Assembly: GCA_009788055.1 (NCBI GenBank)
Contig: WQSG01000005.1
Span: 19,060 to 83,059, forward strand
Reading direction: 5' to 3'
From: Defluviitaleaceae bacterium
GTDB lineage: Bacteria; Bacillota; Clostridia; Lachnospirales; WQUN01
Length of the DNA stretch: 64,000 nucleotides
Numbering within the stretch: position 1 is the first letter of the stretch; each line of letters starts with the position of its first letter. This document shows, one piece after another, positions 7,882-16,986 of this stretch. Both the position numbers and the translations under genes were made by a program. The notes beneath the pieces were generated by a model. That model saw nothing but the letters and a program-made list of their open reading frames with translations. It was not told where the DNA came from and did no database searches.

Positions 7882-10800
7882 ATGTCAGATTTTGCAATTC
7901 GCCGTCCGGTGACAACAATCATGCTAACGTTTATCGTGATAATTCTTGGGCTGATAGCGTTTACAAATTTGCAACAAGAGCTTATTCCCGAAATGGATTT
8001 CGGAATGGCGGTTGTGTTTGCAACCTACGACGGCGCAGGGCCGGAGGAAATTGACACGCTAATCACGCGCCCGTTGCAGATGGCGTTAAGCACGGTAACA
8101 AATTTGCGTAATATTTCTACAACGTCTACGGCGGGAAGTTCGATTGTGTTTTTGGAATTTGAGGACGGCACGGACATGAACCACGCCGCTCTGAATATGC
8201 GGGAGAACATAGACCTGTTCCGAATGCTTTTGCCCGACGGGGTAGACCCGCACGTTCTGCAAATAGACCCGTCCATGATGCAGAGTTTCACCATTGGCGT
8301 AACGGGCGATTTCGATTTGGTGCGCCTGTTGGATATCGTTGACGACCAAGTTGTGCAAAGGCTGGAACGTGTAGACGGCGTTGGTTCCGTAACTGTTAGC
8401 GGCGGCGTAGAGCGTGAAATAAGCGTAGAAATTGACCCCGGCAGGCTAACAAATTACGGGCTTACGGCACAGCAAATTGCGGGAATTTTGGCGATGGAAA
8501 ACGTAAACCGCCCCGGCGGAACAATGGTGCAGGGCGGCGCGGAATTGCAACTGCGCACCGTTGGCGAGTTCCAATCCGTGGACGAAATACGCAATCTGCC
8601 CGTGCTAACGCCAACGGGCGCGGTAATTCGCTTGTCGGATGTAGCGCGGGTTGTGGACGGCTTTCGCGAAAAAACATCTTACGCGCTTATCAACGGACAG
8701 CAAGGCATTGTGCTGGATATCGCGCAACAGTCCACGGCAAACACCGTTGAAGTGGGTCGCAGAATCCAGTCCGAAATCGCCACCCTCGCAATAGAATTTC
8801 CCGAGCTTTCGTTTATCATTATCACAGACACATCCACGTTTATCACCGCCACGATTAATAACATCTGGGTAACGGTGCTTCAAGCAACATTGCTTTCCAT
8901 GCTTGTGCTTCTTATCTTCCTTGGCAATGGGCGGTCGCCGCTTATTATCGCGGTAAGCATTCCCGTTTCCCTTGTGGCAAGCCTTGCGATTATGTTTTTC
9001 ACGGGGCTTACCCTTAACATGATTACGCTTAATGCGTTGCTTATAAGCGTGGGGCTTCTTATTGATAACTCTATCGTGGTGCTGGAAAGTATTTCGCGGT
9101 ATGTAAATGAAGGGCTAGACCCGAAAGAAGCCGCAAGCAAGGGCGCGAAAGAGGTTGGGCTTGCCGTTACCGTTGCCACGCTAACCACGCTTGCGGTTTT
9201 TGTGCCTGTGCTTTTTGTGGGCGGTCTTGCAGGTGAAATGTTTGGCTCGCTGGGGCTGGTTATCTCGTTTTCGCTGGCGTCTTCGCTTATTGTCGCGCTT
9301 ACGTTTGTGCCTATGGCTTGCTCCAAATTTCTAAAGCCCGAAATGGCGGCAGAAATTGCTTCGCAACAAAAAAGGCGCGGATTGCGCGGCATTTGGGAAG
9401 TGTGGAATCGCGGATACAAGCGCGTGGAAGAATGGTACGGGCGTGTGATTTCGTGGGCGTTGACGCATCGCAAATTTGTGGTGCTGGGCTTTGTGCTGTT
9501 TGTGTTGGGAAGCGGCTCTGTAATTGGCGGCATGGGCATGGAATTTCTGGCGGCTATGGACCAAGGTATGGTTAGCATATCCGTTGCCGCGCCCGACGGC
9601 GCATTGCTGGAAGAAGTAAGCGGACTAACCTCCGTTGTGCTGGAGCGCATAGACGACATGGACGTAATCCAAGACATTTCCGTGTCCGTGGGCGGCGCGG
9701 GAATGATGGCGGCAATGTTTGGTTTTGGCGGCAGTAATACCGCGAATATTCAAATACAATTAATAGACGCAAACTACCGCGAACACATAGACATAGTAAT
9801 GGAAGAAATACGCCAACGCATAGAGCCGTTACCCGGTGCAGAACTTACGGTTAGTGCCGTGGACGCAATGGGCGCAGACGGAATGGGTGGAAATTCGATT
9901 AGCTTCAGCCTATTCGGGGACGAGATGGATTTACTGCGCAGTGTTGGGGATGAAATTGTAGAACTAATTTCCACATTGCCGATGATTCGCAATGCGGAAA
10001 GTTCGTTGCAGGAAAGCCAACCGCAAGCAAGCGTTATCGTAGACCGCGCAAGAGCAAGCCATCACGGGCTAATGGCATCCACCGTGGCAAACACGGTGCA
10101 AATGGCGGTTGCGGGCATGACCGTAACATGGTACCGCGAAGCGGGAACGGAAGTTGACGTAGTGGTGCGCTACCAACCCGAACGCCTTGTTCACATTACA
10201 GACCTGCATAATCTGATGCTTGCCACGCCCTTTGGCACAACAATTCCCCTTTCGGAAGTGGCGGAAATAGTTGTAGCCCAAGGGCCAACGGCAATAACGC
10301 GGCAAAACGGGCGGCAGATGATTACCATAAGCGCGGAATTTGTGGATACAGACCTAAACTCTGCCACGCAAGCCGTTGACGATTTGCTTTCCACAATGGT
10401 TCTGCCCGGCGGCATGAGCTACGAATTTGGCGGCGCGTTCGAGATGATGATGGAGTCTTTTGCGGCGTTGGGCATTGCAATGGTTCTTGGATTTGTTTTG
10501 CTGTACATGGTTATGGCATCGCAGTTTGAGTCTATCGCGTACCCTTCTACTATTTTGTTTTCCATTCCCGTTGCGTGGACGGCGGGGCTTTTTGGCGTGT
10601 GGATTATGGGCGATTATATAAACATGGTTTCTTTTATCGGGCTGATTCTTCTAATGGGCATCGTGACAAACAACGGGATTGTTATGGTAGACTATATAAA
10701 CACCAAGCGGCGCGAAGGCTTGCAGTCGTTTGACGCAATCGTGTTCGCCGCAAAAGTGCGCTTGCGCCCCATTTTAATGACCTCCATCACAACCGTTGTC

Positions 10801-10998
10801 GGGCTTATGCCAATGATGTTTGCCCATGGCGAGGGCGCGGAAGTTCAACAGCCCCTTGGTGTTATAATCGTGTTTGGGCTTTCATTTTCCACCATGATTA
10901 CGCTGATTCTTATCCCCGTTATGTACTCGCTTCTGCACGGTTTTAGAAAATGGTTTTTTGAAAAATTCAGGAAAAATGAGATAATGCCGACAGCGTAG
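7882..10998 (+). CDS. RND efflux transporter permease (AcrB/SwrC type)
   Basis: This 1038-residue protein has full RND length and layout: N-terminal FAIRRPVTTIMLTFIVIILGLIAFTNL, a large extracytoplasmic loop, a TM block near residues 330-540 (LLSMLVLLIFLG, NALLISVGLLIDNSIVVLE), a second loop, and TM segments near 855-1025 (GIVTNNGIVMVDYIN, TSITTVVGLMPMM). RND pumps export drugs, lipids or surfactants using the proton gradient. In Gram-positive bacteria they pair with a lipoprotein adaptor rather than an outer-membrane channel. No adaptor gene is adjacent; a lipoprotein adaptor of matching type lies at 44392-45804. A TATAAT at 7836-7841 is a likely -10, but I see no good -35. Confidence 0.93.
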   Translation: MSDFAIRRPVTTIMLTFIVIILGLIAFTNLQQELIPEMDFGMAVVFATYDGAGPEEIDTLITRPLQMALSTVTNLRNISTTSTAGSSIVFLEFEDGTDMNHAALNMRENIDLFRMLLPDGVDPHVLQIDPSMMQSFTIGVTGDFDLVRLLDIVDDQVVQRLERVDGVGSVTVSGGVEREISVEIDPGRLTNYGLTAQQIAGILAMENVNRPGGTMVQGGAELQLRTVGEFQSVDEIRNLPVLTPTGAVIRLSDVARVVDGFREKTSYALINGQQGIVLDIAQQSTANTVEVGRRIQSEIATLAIEFPELSFIIITDTSTFITATINNIWVTVLQATLLSMLVLLIFLGNGRSPLIIAVSIPVSLVASLAIMFFTGLTLNMITLNALLISVGLLIDNSIVVLESISRYVNEGLDPKEAASKGAKEVGLAVTVATLTTLAVFVPVLFVGGLAGEMFGSLGLVISFSLASSLIVALTFVPMACSKFLKPEMAAEIASQQKRRGLRGIWEVWNRGYKRVEEWYGRVISWALTHRKFVVLGFVLFVLGSGSVIGGMGMEFLAAMDQGMVSISVAAPDGALLEEVSGLTSVVLERIDDMDVIQDISVSVGGAGMMAAMFGFGGSNTANIQIQLIDANYREHIDIVMEEIRQRIEPLPGAELTVSAVDAMGADGMGGNSISFSLFGDEMDLLRSVGDEIVELISTLPMIRNAESSLQESQPQASVIVDRARASHHGLMASTVANTVQMAVAGMTVTWYREAGTEVDVVVRYQPERLVHITDLHNLMLATPFGTTIPLSEVAEIVVAQGPTAITRQNGRQMITISAEFVDTDLNSATQAVDDLLSTMVLPGGMSYEFGGAFEMMMESFAALGIAMVLGFVLLYMVMASQFESIAYPSTILFSIPVAWTAGLFGVWIMGDYINMVSFIGLILLMGIVTNNGIVMVDYINTKRREGLQSFDAIVFAAKVRLRPILMTSITTVVGLMPMMFAHGEGAEVQQPLGVIIVFGLSFSTMITLILIPVMYSLLHGFRKWFFEKFRKNEIMPTA

Positions 10999-11032
10999 GA
11001 AGCTTCTTTGTTGTCGAAAGGAGAGTTTTGCA

Positions 11033-11302
11033 ATGACAATTATGCCGTCAGCCGCACTTGCGGACGAGTATAGTTCTATTTCGGATTTGTGCAAAAAGAA
11101 AAACGAACCCATTTTCCTTACAAAAAACGGCGTGGGCGATTTGGTTGTAATGAGCATTGAAGCCTATCGTTTTCGTGACGAAATGCTGGATTTGCGTGAA
11201 AAATTACTTTTGGCGGAAGCTAACAGGATTCACGGCGCGAAAACATATTCCATCGCAGACGTAAGCGAAAAAATACGAGGTCTGATAGATGCAGACCTAT
11301 AA
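11033..11302 (+). CDS. Phd/YefM-type antitoxin
   Basis: This 89-residue protein matches the Phd/YefM pattern: an N-terminal DNA-binding part with ISDLCKKKNEPIFLTKNGVGDLVVMSIEAYRF, then a helical toxin-binding tail. It would neutralise the RelE/ParE-type toxin encoded next, with a 14-base overlap, and repress the operon. GGAGAG lies before the ATG. Confidence 0.88.
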   Translation: MTIMPSAALADEYSSISDLCKKKNEPIFLTKNGVGDLVVMSIEAYRFRDEMLDLREKLLLAEANRIHGAKTYSIADVSEKIRGLIDADL

Positions 11303-11603
11303 TGTTCAATTCCTTCAAGAAGCGTTGGACGATTTGGAAGAACTGGTTTTGTATATCGCAAAGGACAGTAAATCTTCTGCGCTAAAAATGCATGATGAAG
11401 TTATGCGAAAAGCCGAAGACCTTTCAGTTTTCCCCAATCGTGGCCGCCCCGTACCCGATGAAAAAATGAAGGCCGCCGGATACCGTATGCTGTTAATTAA
11501 GCCATACATTGCATTCTATCGGGTGATTGGGAAAAATGTATTTATTTACCGCGTAATTCACGGCGCAACCAACTACCCAATGTTGTTTGATAAATTAATT
11601 TAA
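11289..11603 (+). CDS. RelE/ParE family toxin
   Basis: This 104-residue protein begins YNVQFLQEALDDLEELVLYIAKD, typical of the helical hairpin of RelE/ParE proteins. It continues with SVFPNRGRPV and ends with the beta-sheet motif YRMLLIKPYIAFYRVIGKNVFIYRVIHGATNY. RelE members cleave mRNA in the ribosome and ParE members poison gyrase; the sequence alone does not decide between them. It appears intact and overlaps the antitoxin gene by 14 bases. Confidence 0.9.
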   Translation: MQTYNVQFLQEALDDLEELVLYIAKDSKSSALKMHDEVMRKAEDLSVFPNRGRPVPDEKMKAAGYRMLLIKPYIAFYRVIGKNVFIYRVIHGATNYPMLFDKLI

Positions 11604-11619
11604 GAAGGGAGAAATAATC

Positions 11620-12243
11620 ATGGAACTAATCACAGTAAACGACAACCCGTATGGGCAGAACGTGTATTTCTATTTTTGCAAGGAGACAGGGGAGGGGGGT
11701 GTGATTGACCCGGGCGACTGTTTTGAGGCAATCAAAAAGACTATTGAGGACAACAAAATCAAGATATCCGCGATTTTGCTTACGCACGGGCATTTTGACC
11801 ACACCTTTCGCACAAACGAGGTGCGGGAATTTACAAACGCGCCTGTGTACGCGCACTCTGCCGAAACGGAGCTTTTGCAAAATCCGGAATACAATCGTTC
11901 GGGGTATCGCGGGCTGGACGTGATTGTTAAGCCCGACAAGCATTTTTCGGACGGAGATGTTTTCACTTTCCAAAACGGGGAGACACTAAAGGTAATTCAC
12001 ACGCCCGGGCATACGGCGGGCGGGGTTTGTTATTACGACGAAAAAGCGGGCGTCATTTTCACGGGCGATACGCTGTTTAGGGGGACAATCGGCCGCACGG
12101 ATATGCCAACGGGCAACCACGCGGAACTGATTAAAAGCGTCAAGGAAAAGCTGTTCACCTTGCCCGAAAATGTAACGGTTTATCCCGGCCATGAAGAAAG
12201 TTCTTCCATTCGGCACGAAAAGCAGTATAATAGGGCTGTGTAA
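11620..12243 (+). CDS. MBL-fold metallo-hydrolase (glyoxalase II-like)
   Basis: This 207-residue protein has the metallo-beta-lactamase metal motifs: THGHFDHT (residues 55-62), HTPGHTAGGVCYY, a GDTLF(R) element with the bridging Asp, and a C-terminal VYPGHEESSS. Length and motifs fit the small YcbL/GloB-like hydrolases that act on thioesters or related substrates in the cytosol. Residues downstream of the TA pair by 16 bases; GAAGGGAG precedes the ATG. Exact substrate unknown. Confidence 0.9.
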   Translation: MELITVNDNPYGQNVYFYFCKETGEGGVIDPGDCFEAIKKTIEDNKIKISAILLTHGHFDHTFRTNEVREFTNAPVYAHSAETELLQNPEYNRSGYRGLDVIVKPDKHFSDGDVFTFQNGETLKVIHTPGHTAGGVCYYDEKAGVIFTGDTLFRGTIGRTDMPTGNHAELIKSVKEKLFTLPENVTVYPGHEESSSIRHEKQYNRAV

Positions 12244-12267
12244 AAAAATCAGAATAGGAGAAAACAC

Positions 12268-13383
12268 ATGAAAAATTATTTAAAAACGGCGGCGGCATTT
12301 CTTTTTGCCATCGCAATGATGTTTACGCTTGCCGCTTGCACTAACGGAAACGGCGGCGCAACCGAACGCGGTGCAGACCCCGAAGCCGCACTTGGAGCCG
12401 CAAACGAAAACGGTGACGACACACAGGGGAACGAGAACGAAACCCCCACCGACCCCCCCGTTGCACGCGCACCCGGCGAACCATGGACGGGCGAAATATG
12501 GGACGCGGGCATTACGGTTGCAACGGTAAACGGCATTGACATCGGCATGAATGATGTTAGTTTCCGCGTGATGGAAGCGGAATGGACTATCCAAATGGAA
12601 ATGTTTGATGATATCGACTTTGCAAATTGGGATACCACTGTCCGCGAAGAAGCGGCGCGGCTTGCGGCGGTTACATCGCTGTTTTTGCAATACGCGGCAG
12701 ACAACGACATCTCCCTTGATGATGACGCTGTTCAAGAAATCCGCGACAACATTTACGAAATAAAAGAGATTCACGGCGAAGATGACTTCCTTGATATGCT
12801 TGAAGCAGACGGCATTCTCGGTTTTGAACACCTCGCCCGCGTTCTGTACGTGTTCACGCTGGTGGAAGAGGTTATGGATTTCATAATCGCTGACCCCGCA
12901 AGATTCGCGCAGTATGAAGAATATATGGAAGAACTCCTTGGCGCGAAACACATTCTAATTACCCTTGACGACTTTGACGGCGACGAAGATGCCGCAATGG
13001 AATTTGCGCAAGAAATTTGGGCGCGTGCCATCGCAGGCGAAGACTTCGGCGCACTTAAAGAAGCCTACAGCCAAGACCCCGGCAGACACGATATGCCCCA
13101 AGGTTACACATTTACCGCAGGGCAAATGGTTCCCGAATTTGAGCAAGGCACACGCGACCTTGAAATGGGCGAAATAAGCGAACCAATCCGCGCTTTCCAC
13201 GGTATCCACATCATCAAGCGCGTAGAGCCAAACCCTGCCGACCTTATGGGCGCGTCCCCGTGGGACCCAACTCCCACCGAAGAAGAGAGAATGGCTCACG
13301 CCGTTTACCGCGGCTTTGAAGCAAAAGCCGCCGCCGCAGATATCGTTTTCCTTCCCGAGCTGGCTAATGTGCCTGTGCATTAG
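12268..13383 (+). CDS. PrsA-like foldase lipoprotein (parvulin-type peptidyl-prolyl isomerase)
   Basis: This 371-residue protein has a lipoprotein signal peptide ending in LAACTN (lipobox, Cys near residue 25) and an acidic, Pro-rich linker to about residue 75. A SurA_N-like helical domain follows (EAARLAAVTSLFLQYAADNDISLDD..). The parvulin domain lies near 225-315: AKHILITLDDF, EDFGALKEAYSQDP, FTAGQMVPEFEQGTRDLEMGEIS and GIHIIKRVEP. Such proteins sit outside the membrane and help secreted proteins fold, which fits the many exported proteins nearby. GGAG lies before the ATG. A second membrane-anchored relative is at 39717-40745. A strong terminator (13451-13476) follows. Confidence 0.9.
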   Translation: MKNYLKTAAAFLFAIAMMFTLAACTNGNGGATERGADPEAALGAANENGDDTQGNENETPTDPPVARAPGEPWTGEIWDAGITVATVNGIDIGMNDVSFRVMEAEWTIQMEMFDDIDFANWDTTVREEAARLAAVTSLFLQYAADNDISLDDDAVQEIRDNIYEIKEIHGEDDFLDMLEADGILGFEHLARVLYVFTLVEEVMDFIIADPARFAQYEEYMEELLGAKHILITLDDFDGDEDAAMEFAQEIWARAIAGEDFGALKEAYSQDPGRHDMPQGYTFTAGQMVPEFEQGTRDLEMGEISEPIRAFHGIHIIKRVEPNPADLMGASPWDPTPTEEERMAHAVYRGFEAKAAAADIVFLPELANVPVH

Positions 13384-13388
13384 GGAAG

Positions 13389-13476
13389 GATCGTGGGGCT
13401 CTGCCCCACACCCCGCAAGCCTTTAAAAAGGCTTGACCCAAACTTTGACGAAAACCCGCGCAAATGCGCGGGTTTT
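13389..13476 (+). repeat. mosaic intergenic hairpin element with terminator (copy at 13.4 kb)
   Basis: Three hairpins in a row: GTGGGGCTCTGCCCCAC (13393-13409), AAGCCTTTAAAAAGGCTT (13418-13434) and a terminator ACCCGCGCAAATGCGCGGGT with flanking A/T runs (13451-13476). The last ends the foldase transcript. The middle module CCCGCAAGCCTTT..AAAGGCTTGACCCAAACTTTGAC is shared with copies at 36.9 and 44.1 kb. Confidence 0.8.
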
Positions 13477-13493
13477 GTGGTGGGAGATGGATT

Positions 13494-16343
13494 ATGAAAC
13501 GTGTGATTTGTTTTGTGGTTGCGTTTATTATGGTTGCGGCGGTTGCGCCTAGTGATTTGCGGGTGGGCGCGGGCGGTGCAGAGCCTAGGTTGTCGGGCTT
13601 TGTGGTGCATCATGGTGGGCAGAGTGTTGCCGTTACAGGTGCGGGGCAAACGGGGCAGTTGAGTGCCGTTGAGGGCGAGCCGTTCACATTTGAGGTACAA
13701 ATTGAAAATGCGGACATAGTGCAAAGCGTTTATGTCGTAAGCGAGCATTACCGCGATTTGCGGCGGCTGGAAGCATTTTATGACGGTGCGGGGCAGTGGA
13801 TTGCGAAAGGGTTTTTCTGCGATACAGACAGCTTCTTGTACGGGGTTTTGTCGGTGGAGTTTACGGAGGATATTTCCAGCTTGTTTGACGGAATAGTGCT
13901 TGATTTCAGCGAAGAAATAGATTTTAACGAGGTACGCAGTTTTCTTGAACCTGAATGGCGCAACGCCTTCATAACGGAACACGAAAACATTACGACAATC
14001 GTGCTGGATAACGAGGAGCAAACGGAACTTGAAATTGAGGTAACAAACAGCGAGATACACGCCGACATAGATGACCTTATTGCAATGGGTTTCGCGCCGT
14101 TGGAGGATATAAACGGCGATGTAATTTTTGTGCGCATGACGGGCGAATTAGCAAACGAGGGCGATATTGTAGAATTTGAAATTGCCGCGCCAATGGCGGG
14201 GTTATTTTATTTGTGTGACGAGGATGTGCAACCGCAATTTGTTGTGGCAATCGCGCTTACCACCGTAAAAATAGCGGCGAAAACCGCGCCTAAGTGGTTT
14301 CCGAAAGTGGCGGCACCCGCGACATTTGCAAGCAACACTGCCACGGGCATATCGCTGGGCATGACCGTTTCGGGAAGCGCGAACCGCCACCGCGACGGCG
14401 TTGACCCACGGCTTAATACAATACAAACCGTTGCGGGTGTGGCACTTACCGTTGGCGGCGGGGAAAATGTTACATCAATAATCGCTACCGCTTTGGCGGG
14501 GGAATTTGTAAAACGGTTGCATTATATAAACCAAGAATCGAATACGGATATCTTCAGGCATTTGCAAAGCATTGGCTTTGACGGGCGCAGTTTTGCGGGC
14601 GGCTCGTGGTTGCAGGGTCATGCGGGGGTTATGGTTTCCGTTGTTGCTCCTTCGGGTGAATTTACTTACAGAATATCGAGCAATCAAGCCACGGTAACGG
14701 GCTTTACGGGGCGGGCTACTACGCTGGTTATCCCGCAAATTCTAGGCGGTTTTCCCGTTACTTCAATAGATACAAATGCGTTTTATCGCAGAAATGACTT
14801 GGTTACGGTTGTTATTCCCGACACGGTTTTGCGTATCAGCAGTGGTGCGTTTAGACACAACACAAACTTGACCTCGGTTACGTTGCCGATGAATTTGCAG
14901 TATTTGGGTTGGGCGTCCTTTGGCGATACGGGGCTTACAAGCATTTTTATCCCGCGCAGGTTAAACTATGCATCAAGCTGGGTTACGCCCGGGGCGTTTG
15001 CTAATACCCCTCGTCTGCGATACGTCACGTTTGAAGAAGGTATAACGCGCATAATCCCAAGTCTTTTTCAGGACGCAACGGGGATAAGGGAAATAATTAT
15101 CCCCGACACCGTAACAGAGATTGGAAACAATGCTTTTTCAAACGCAACGGGGCTTGTAAGCGTGGTTATTCCAAACAGTGTAACCACGTTTGGCACAAAT
15201 ATTTTCAGCGGCGCAACAAGCCTTGAGCGAGTGGTTTTGCCCGACAACTTGCAAACCATTCCGTGGGGTATGTTTCAAAATTGTACATCTTTGCAGGAAA
15301 TTACGCTTCCGCAAACTTTGCGCGTGATAGAGGGCGCGGCATTCCGAAACGCCCATTCGCTGGAAGAAATTATTTTCCCAAACGGGCTTCAAACAATTGG
15401 TGCGGAAGCGTTTTACAATGCGCATTCGTTGCGCGAAGTTGTAATTCCCGCCTCCGTAACGGAGGTAGACGTGGGCGCGTTTCAAAATGCGACCTCGCTT
15501 GAGTCGGCGCGGGTGTATGCAACGGGCTGGGTTGGAATGCGGGCGTTTTATAACAACACCGCAATGCACACGCTTTATTTTGCGGATACGGTAAATCACA
15601 TTGGCTCGGGCGTTGCGCGGGGAAATATAAACCTAGAAAACCTTAGCTTGGGGCAAAATATTGCATGGATTTCAAGTGATGCCTTTGCGCAAAATCACGC
15701 GCTGGTTGATGTTACAATTCCGCGCTTTACAACGCATATACAGTGGGAAGCCTTTGCGGGAAGTTTCAGGCTTCGTAACGTGTTTATTCCGCCGCGAGTG
15801 GAACATATTTCAGCGGACGCTTTTTCTTTTCCGGCTTGGACAACAATTCACGGCTTGCCCGGCTCAGCGGCAGAAACTTTTGCCCGTGCGCGGGATATGG
15901 AGTTTGTTCCTGTAATCGCGCCAATCACGTCCATTGCGTTCCGCAACGAGGAAGTTTTTGTTCCGCAAAACAGAAGATTTCATATTCCCCTTGATATTCA
16001 GCCCGTCTTTGATACGGACACCCTCACTTTTTCGTCCTCCGATACAAGCGTGGTGACGGTAAACCACCGCACGGGCGAAATTGGCACGGGCGGGCGGATT
16101 GGCACGGCGGTTATCACCGTAACAAACGGCTATCTTTCGGCAAGTGTTACCGTAAATGTTGTAACCGAAGCAATTTTGCGCAACCACTTGGCAGACCTTA
16201 TCGAAGCCGCAAAAGCACTACGCGCCGCAACCGCAATATCCCCCGACGGCAGGGGCATTCCCCCTGATAACTATTGGGCAACACAAGCCGCCCACAACGA
16301 TTTTTCACAGGCGATACTTGCGGCAATAGCCGCGTTGGAATAA
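13494..16343 (+). CDS. secreted BspA-type leucine-rich repeat protein with Ig-like domain
   Basis: This 949-residue protein has a signal peptide (KRVICFVVAFIMVAAVAPS). Residues about 20-400 are unassigned. From about 400 to 800 it carries many LRR_5/BspA repeats of roughly 23 residues (for example NAFYRRNDLVTVVIPDTVLRI, AFRHNTNLTSVTLP, AFSNATGLVSVVIPNSV). A BIG2-like Ig domain follows (FSSSDTSVVTVNHRTGEIGTG..), then a short helical tail. BspA-type LRRs are used in surface adhesion and protein binding. No LPXTG anchor or dockerin is seen, so attachment is unclear. I chose ATG 13494 because GGGAGATGG precedes it and it begins the signal peptide; 13464 would add ten unlikely residues. Confidence 0.88.
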   Translation: MKRVICFVVAFIMVAAVAPSDLRVGAGGAEPRLSGFVVHHGGQSVAVTGAGQTGQLSAVEGEPFTFEVQIENADIVQSVYVVSEHYRDLRRLEAFYDGAGQWIAKGFFCDTDSFLYGVLSVEFTEDISSLFDGIVLDFSEEIDFNEVRSFLEPEWRNAFITEHENITTIVLDNEEQTELEIEVTNSEIHADIDDLIAMGFAPLEDINGDVIFVRMTGELANEGDIVEFEIAAPMAGLFYLCDEDVQPQFVVAIALTTVKIAAKTAPKWFPKVAAPATFASNTATGISLGMTVSGSANRHRDGVDPRLNTIQTVAGVALTVGGGENVTSIIATALAGEFVKRLHYINQESNTDIFRHLQSIGFDGRSFAGGSWLQGHAGVMVSVVAPSGEFTYRISSNQATVTGFTGRATTLVIPQILGGFPVTSIDTNAFYRRNDLVTVVIPDTVLRISSGAFRHNTNLTSVTLPMNLQYLGWASFGDTGLTSIFIPRRLNYASSWVTPGAFANTPRLRYVTFEEGITRIIPSLFQDATGIREIIIPDTVTEIGNNAFSNATGLVSVVIPNSVTTFGTNIFSGATSLERVVLPDNLQTIPWGMFQNCTSLQEITLPQTLRVIEGAAFRNAHSLEEIIFPNGLQTIGAEAFYNAHSLREVVIPASVTEVDVGAFQNATSLESARVYATGWVGMRAFYNNTAMHTLYFADTVNHIGSGVARGNINLENLSLGQNIAWISSDAFAQNHALVDVTIPRFTTHIQWEAFAGSFRLRNVFIPPRVEHISADAFSFPAWTTIHGLPGSAAETFARARDMEFVPVIAPITSIAFRNEEVFVPQNRRFHIPLDIQPVFDTDTLTFSSSDTSVVTVNHRTGEIGTGGRIGTAVITVTNGYLSASVTVNVVTEAILRNHLADLIEAAKALRAATAISPDGRGIPPDNYWATQAAHNDFSQAILAAIAALE

Positions 16344-16349
16344 TTCCGC

Positions 16350-16389
16350 AAAAAAAGAACCGCCCCTGTCAACGGCAGGGGACGGTTCT
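16350..16389 (-). terminator. terminator of the small gene (GGGGACGGTTC family hairpin, copy 1)
   Basis: AGAACCG-CCCCTG .. CAGGGG-A-CGGTTCT (16356-16389). On the minus strand it is followed by TTTTTTT, so it ends the transcript of the gene at 16402-16590. A second copy lies at 16841-16882. Confidence 0.8.
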
Positions 16390-16401
16390 GCAAAAACGGT
16401 T

Positions 16402-16590
16402 CTATTTTACAAATTCCTCTTCAACAAGTGCGACAACATATGCTATATCCTCTTTGCTCATTCCTGCCTTTGCTTTTCGGATTAGCCTGCCCAGACCCTT
16501 AACTGCGTGTCCGCTGTTTTCTCTTTCAAGCGTAAGCAAATCAAATAATAATTCCTTTTTTGCAATCGTTATTTCAGTTAAATTAGCCAT
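16402..16590 (-). CDS. small conserved-looking helical protein
   Basis: I do not recognise this 62-residue protein (MANLTEITIAKKELLFDLLT..). It is predicted helical, with LGRLIRKAKAGMSKEDIAYVVALVEEEFVK at the end. The ATG at 16590 is favoured because AGGTGG lies upstream; longer frames start inside the leader hairpin. It has its own consensus promoter (16651-16679), a leader hairpin (GCGGCT..AGCCGC) and a terminator, which argues for a real gene. A second copy of the same promoter and terminator, without this ORF, lies at 16841-16986. Confidence 0.6.
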   Translation of the reverse strand: MANLTEITIAKKELLFDLLTLERENSGHAVKGLGRLIRKAKAGMSKEDIAYVVALVEEEFVK

Positions 16591-16650
16591 CTCAACACCA
16601 CCTAACATGGGCGGCTTCGTTACCTTCAATAGCCGCTTTTTTATTTGCTC

Positions 16651-16679
16651 ATTATAAAATTACTAACCCCAAGTGTCAA
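16651..16679 (-). promoter_or_regulatory. consensus promoter of the small gene (copy 1)
   Basis: On the minus strand TTGACA (16674-16679), 17 bases, TATAAT (16651-16656): a perfect sigma-A consensus. It is part of a block repeated at 16958-16986. Confidence 0.88.
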
Positions 16680-16794
16680 ACGCAGATTGCTACGCTTGCC
16701 GTAGCAACGAAATTTAAACTGTGGTACAATCCTTTTGCGGCTTTCGTAGGGGGTCGGTTCATGCAATTACCTTGCCAAGAAGGGAGGTGAACGC

Positions 16795-16842
16795 ATGGAT
16801 GAAAGTTGCAAAGGCATTTGCCAAACGGCTTGTGTCTCGTAA
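16795..16842 (+). CDS. possible 15-residue Cys-containing peptide
   Basis: GGGAGG lies 7 bases before an ATG that opens MDESCKGICQTACVS, with three Cys, then TAA. An overlapping frame from ATG 16799 gives a 33-residue basic peptide (MKVAKAFAKRLVSRKKERTA..) that ends inside the neighbouring hairpin at 16900. The ribosome binding site is good, but I see no strong promoter and both frames are very short. Either could be a signalling or toxic peptide, or chance. Confidence 0.2.
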   Translation: MDESCKGICQTACVS

Positions 16843-16951
16843 AAAAGAAAGAACCGCCCCTATTAACGGTAGGGACGGTTCTGCAAAAACCAAGAAATAA
16901 TAAGGTTTAGCATGGACGACTCCACAACCATCGAGAGCCGTCTTTTATTAT
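16841..16951 (-). ncRNA. candidate small RNA (promoter-hairpin-terminator unit, copy 2)
   Basis: A consensus promoter at 16958-16986 points into about 110 bases that hold a leader hairpin (GACGGCTC..GAGTCGTC, 16915-16943) and a terminator hairpin (AGAACCG..CGGTTCT, 16850-16882) followed by T-rich sequence. No ORF of the copy-1 type is present. It looks like the copy-1 transcription unit with its ORF deleted, and would make a short structured RNA. Confidence 0.45.
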
Positions 16952-16957
16952 ATGCCC

Positions 16958-16986
16958 ATTATAAAATTATTAACCCCATGTGTCAA
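16958..16986 (-). promoter_or_regulatory. consensus promoter (copy 2)
   Basis: On the minus strand TTGACA (16981-16986), 17 bases, TATAAT (16958-16963). Nearly identical to the block at 16651-16679, and the upstream CGCAGATTGC is shared too. Confidence 0.85.

Noticed and set aside
7750..7882. MntR/DtxR box in the intergenic region (TTAGGCAAAA)
   Set aside because: Only one half-site-like stretch is present; a full palindrome is missing.
9331..9677. Minus-strand frames inside the RND pump gene
   Set aside because: Out-of-frame shadows of an intact transporter with all its motifs; no ribosome binding sites.
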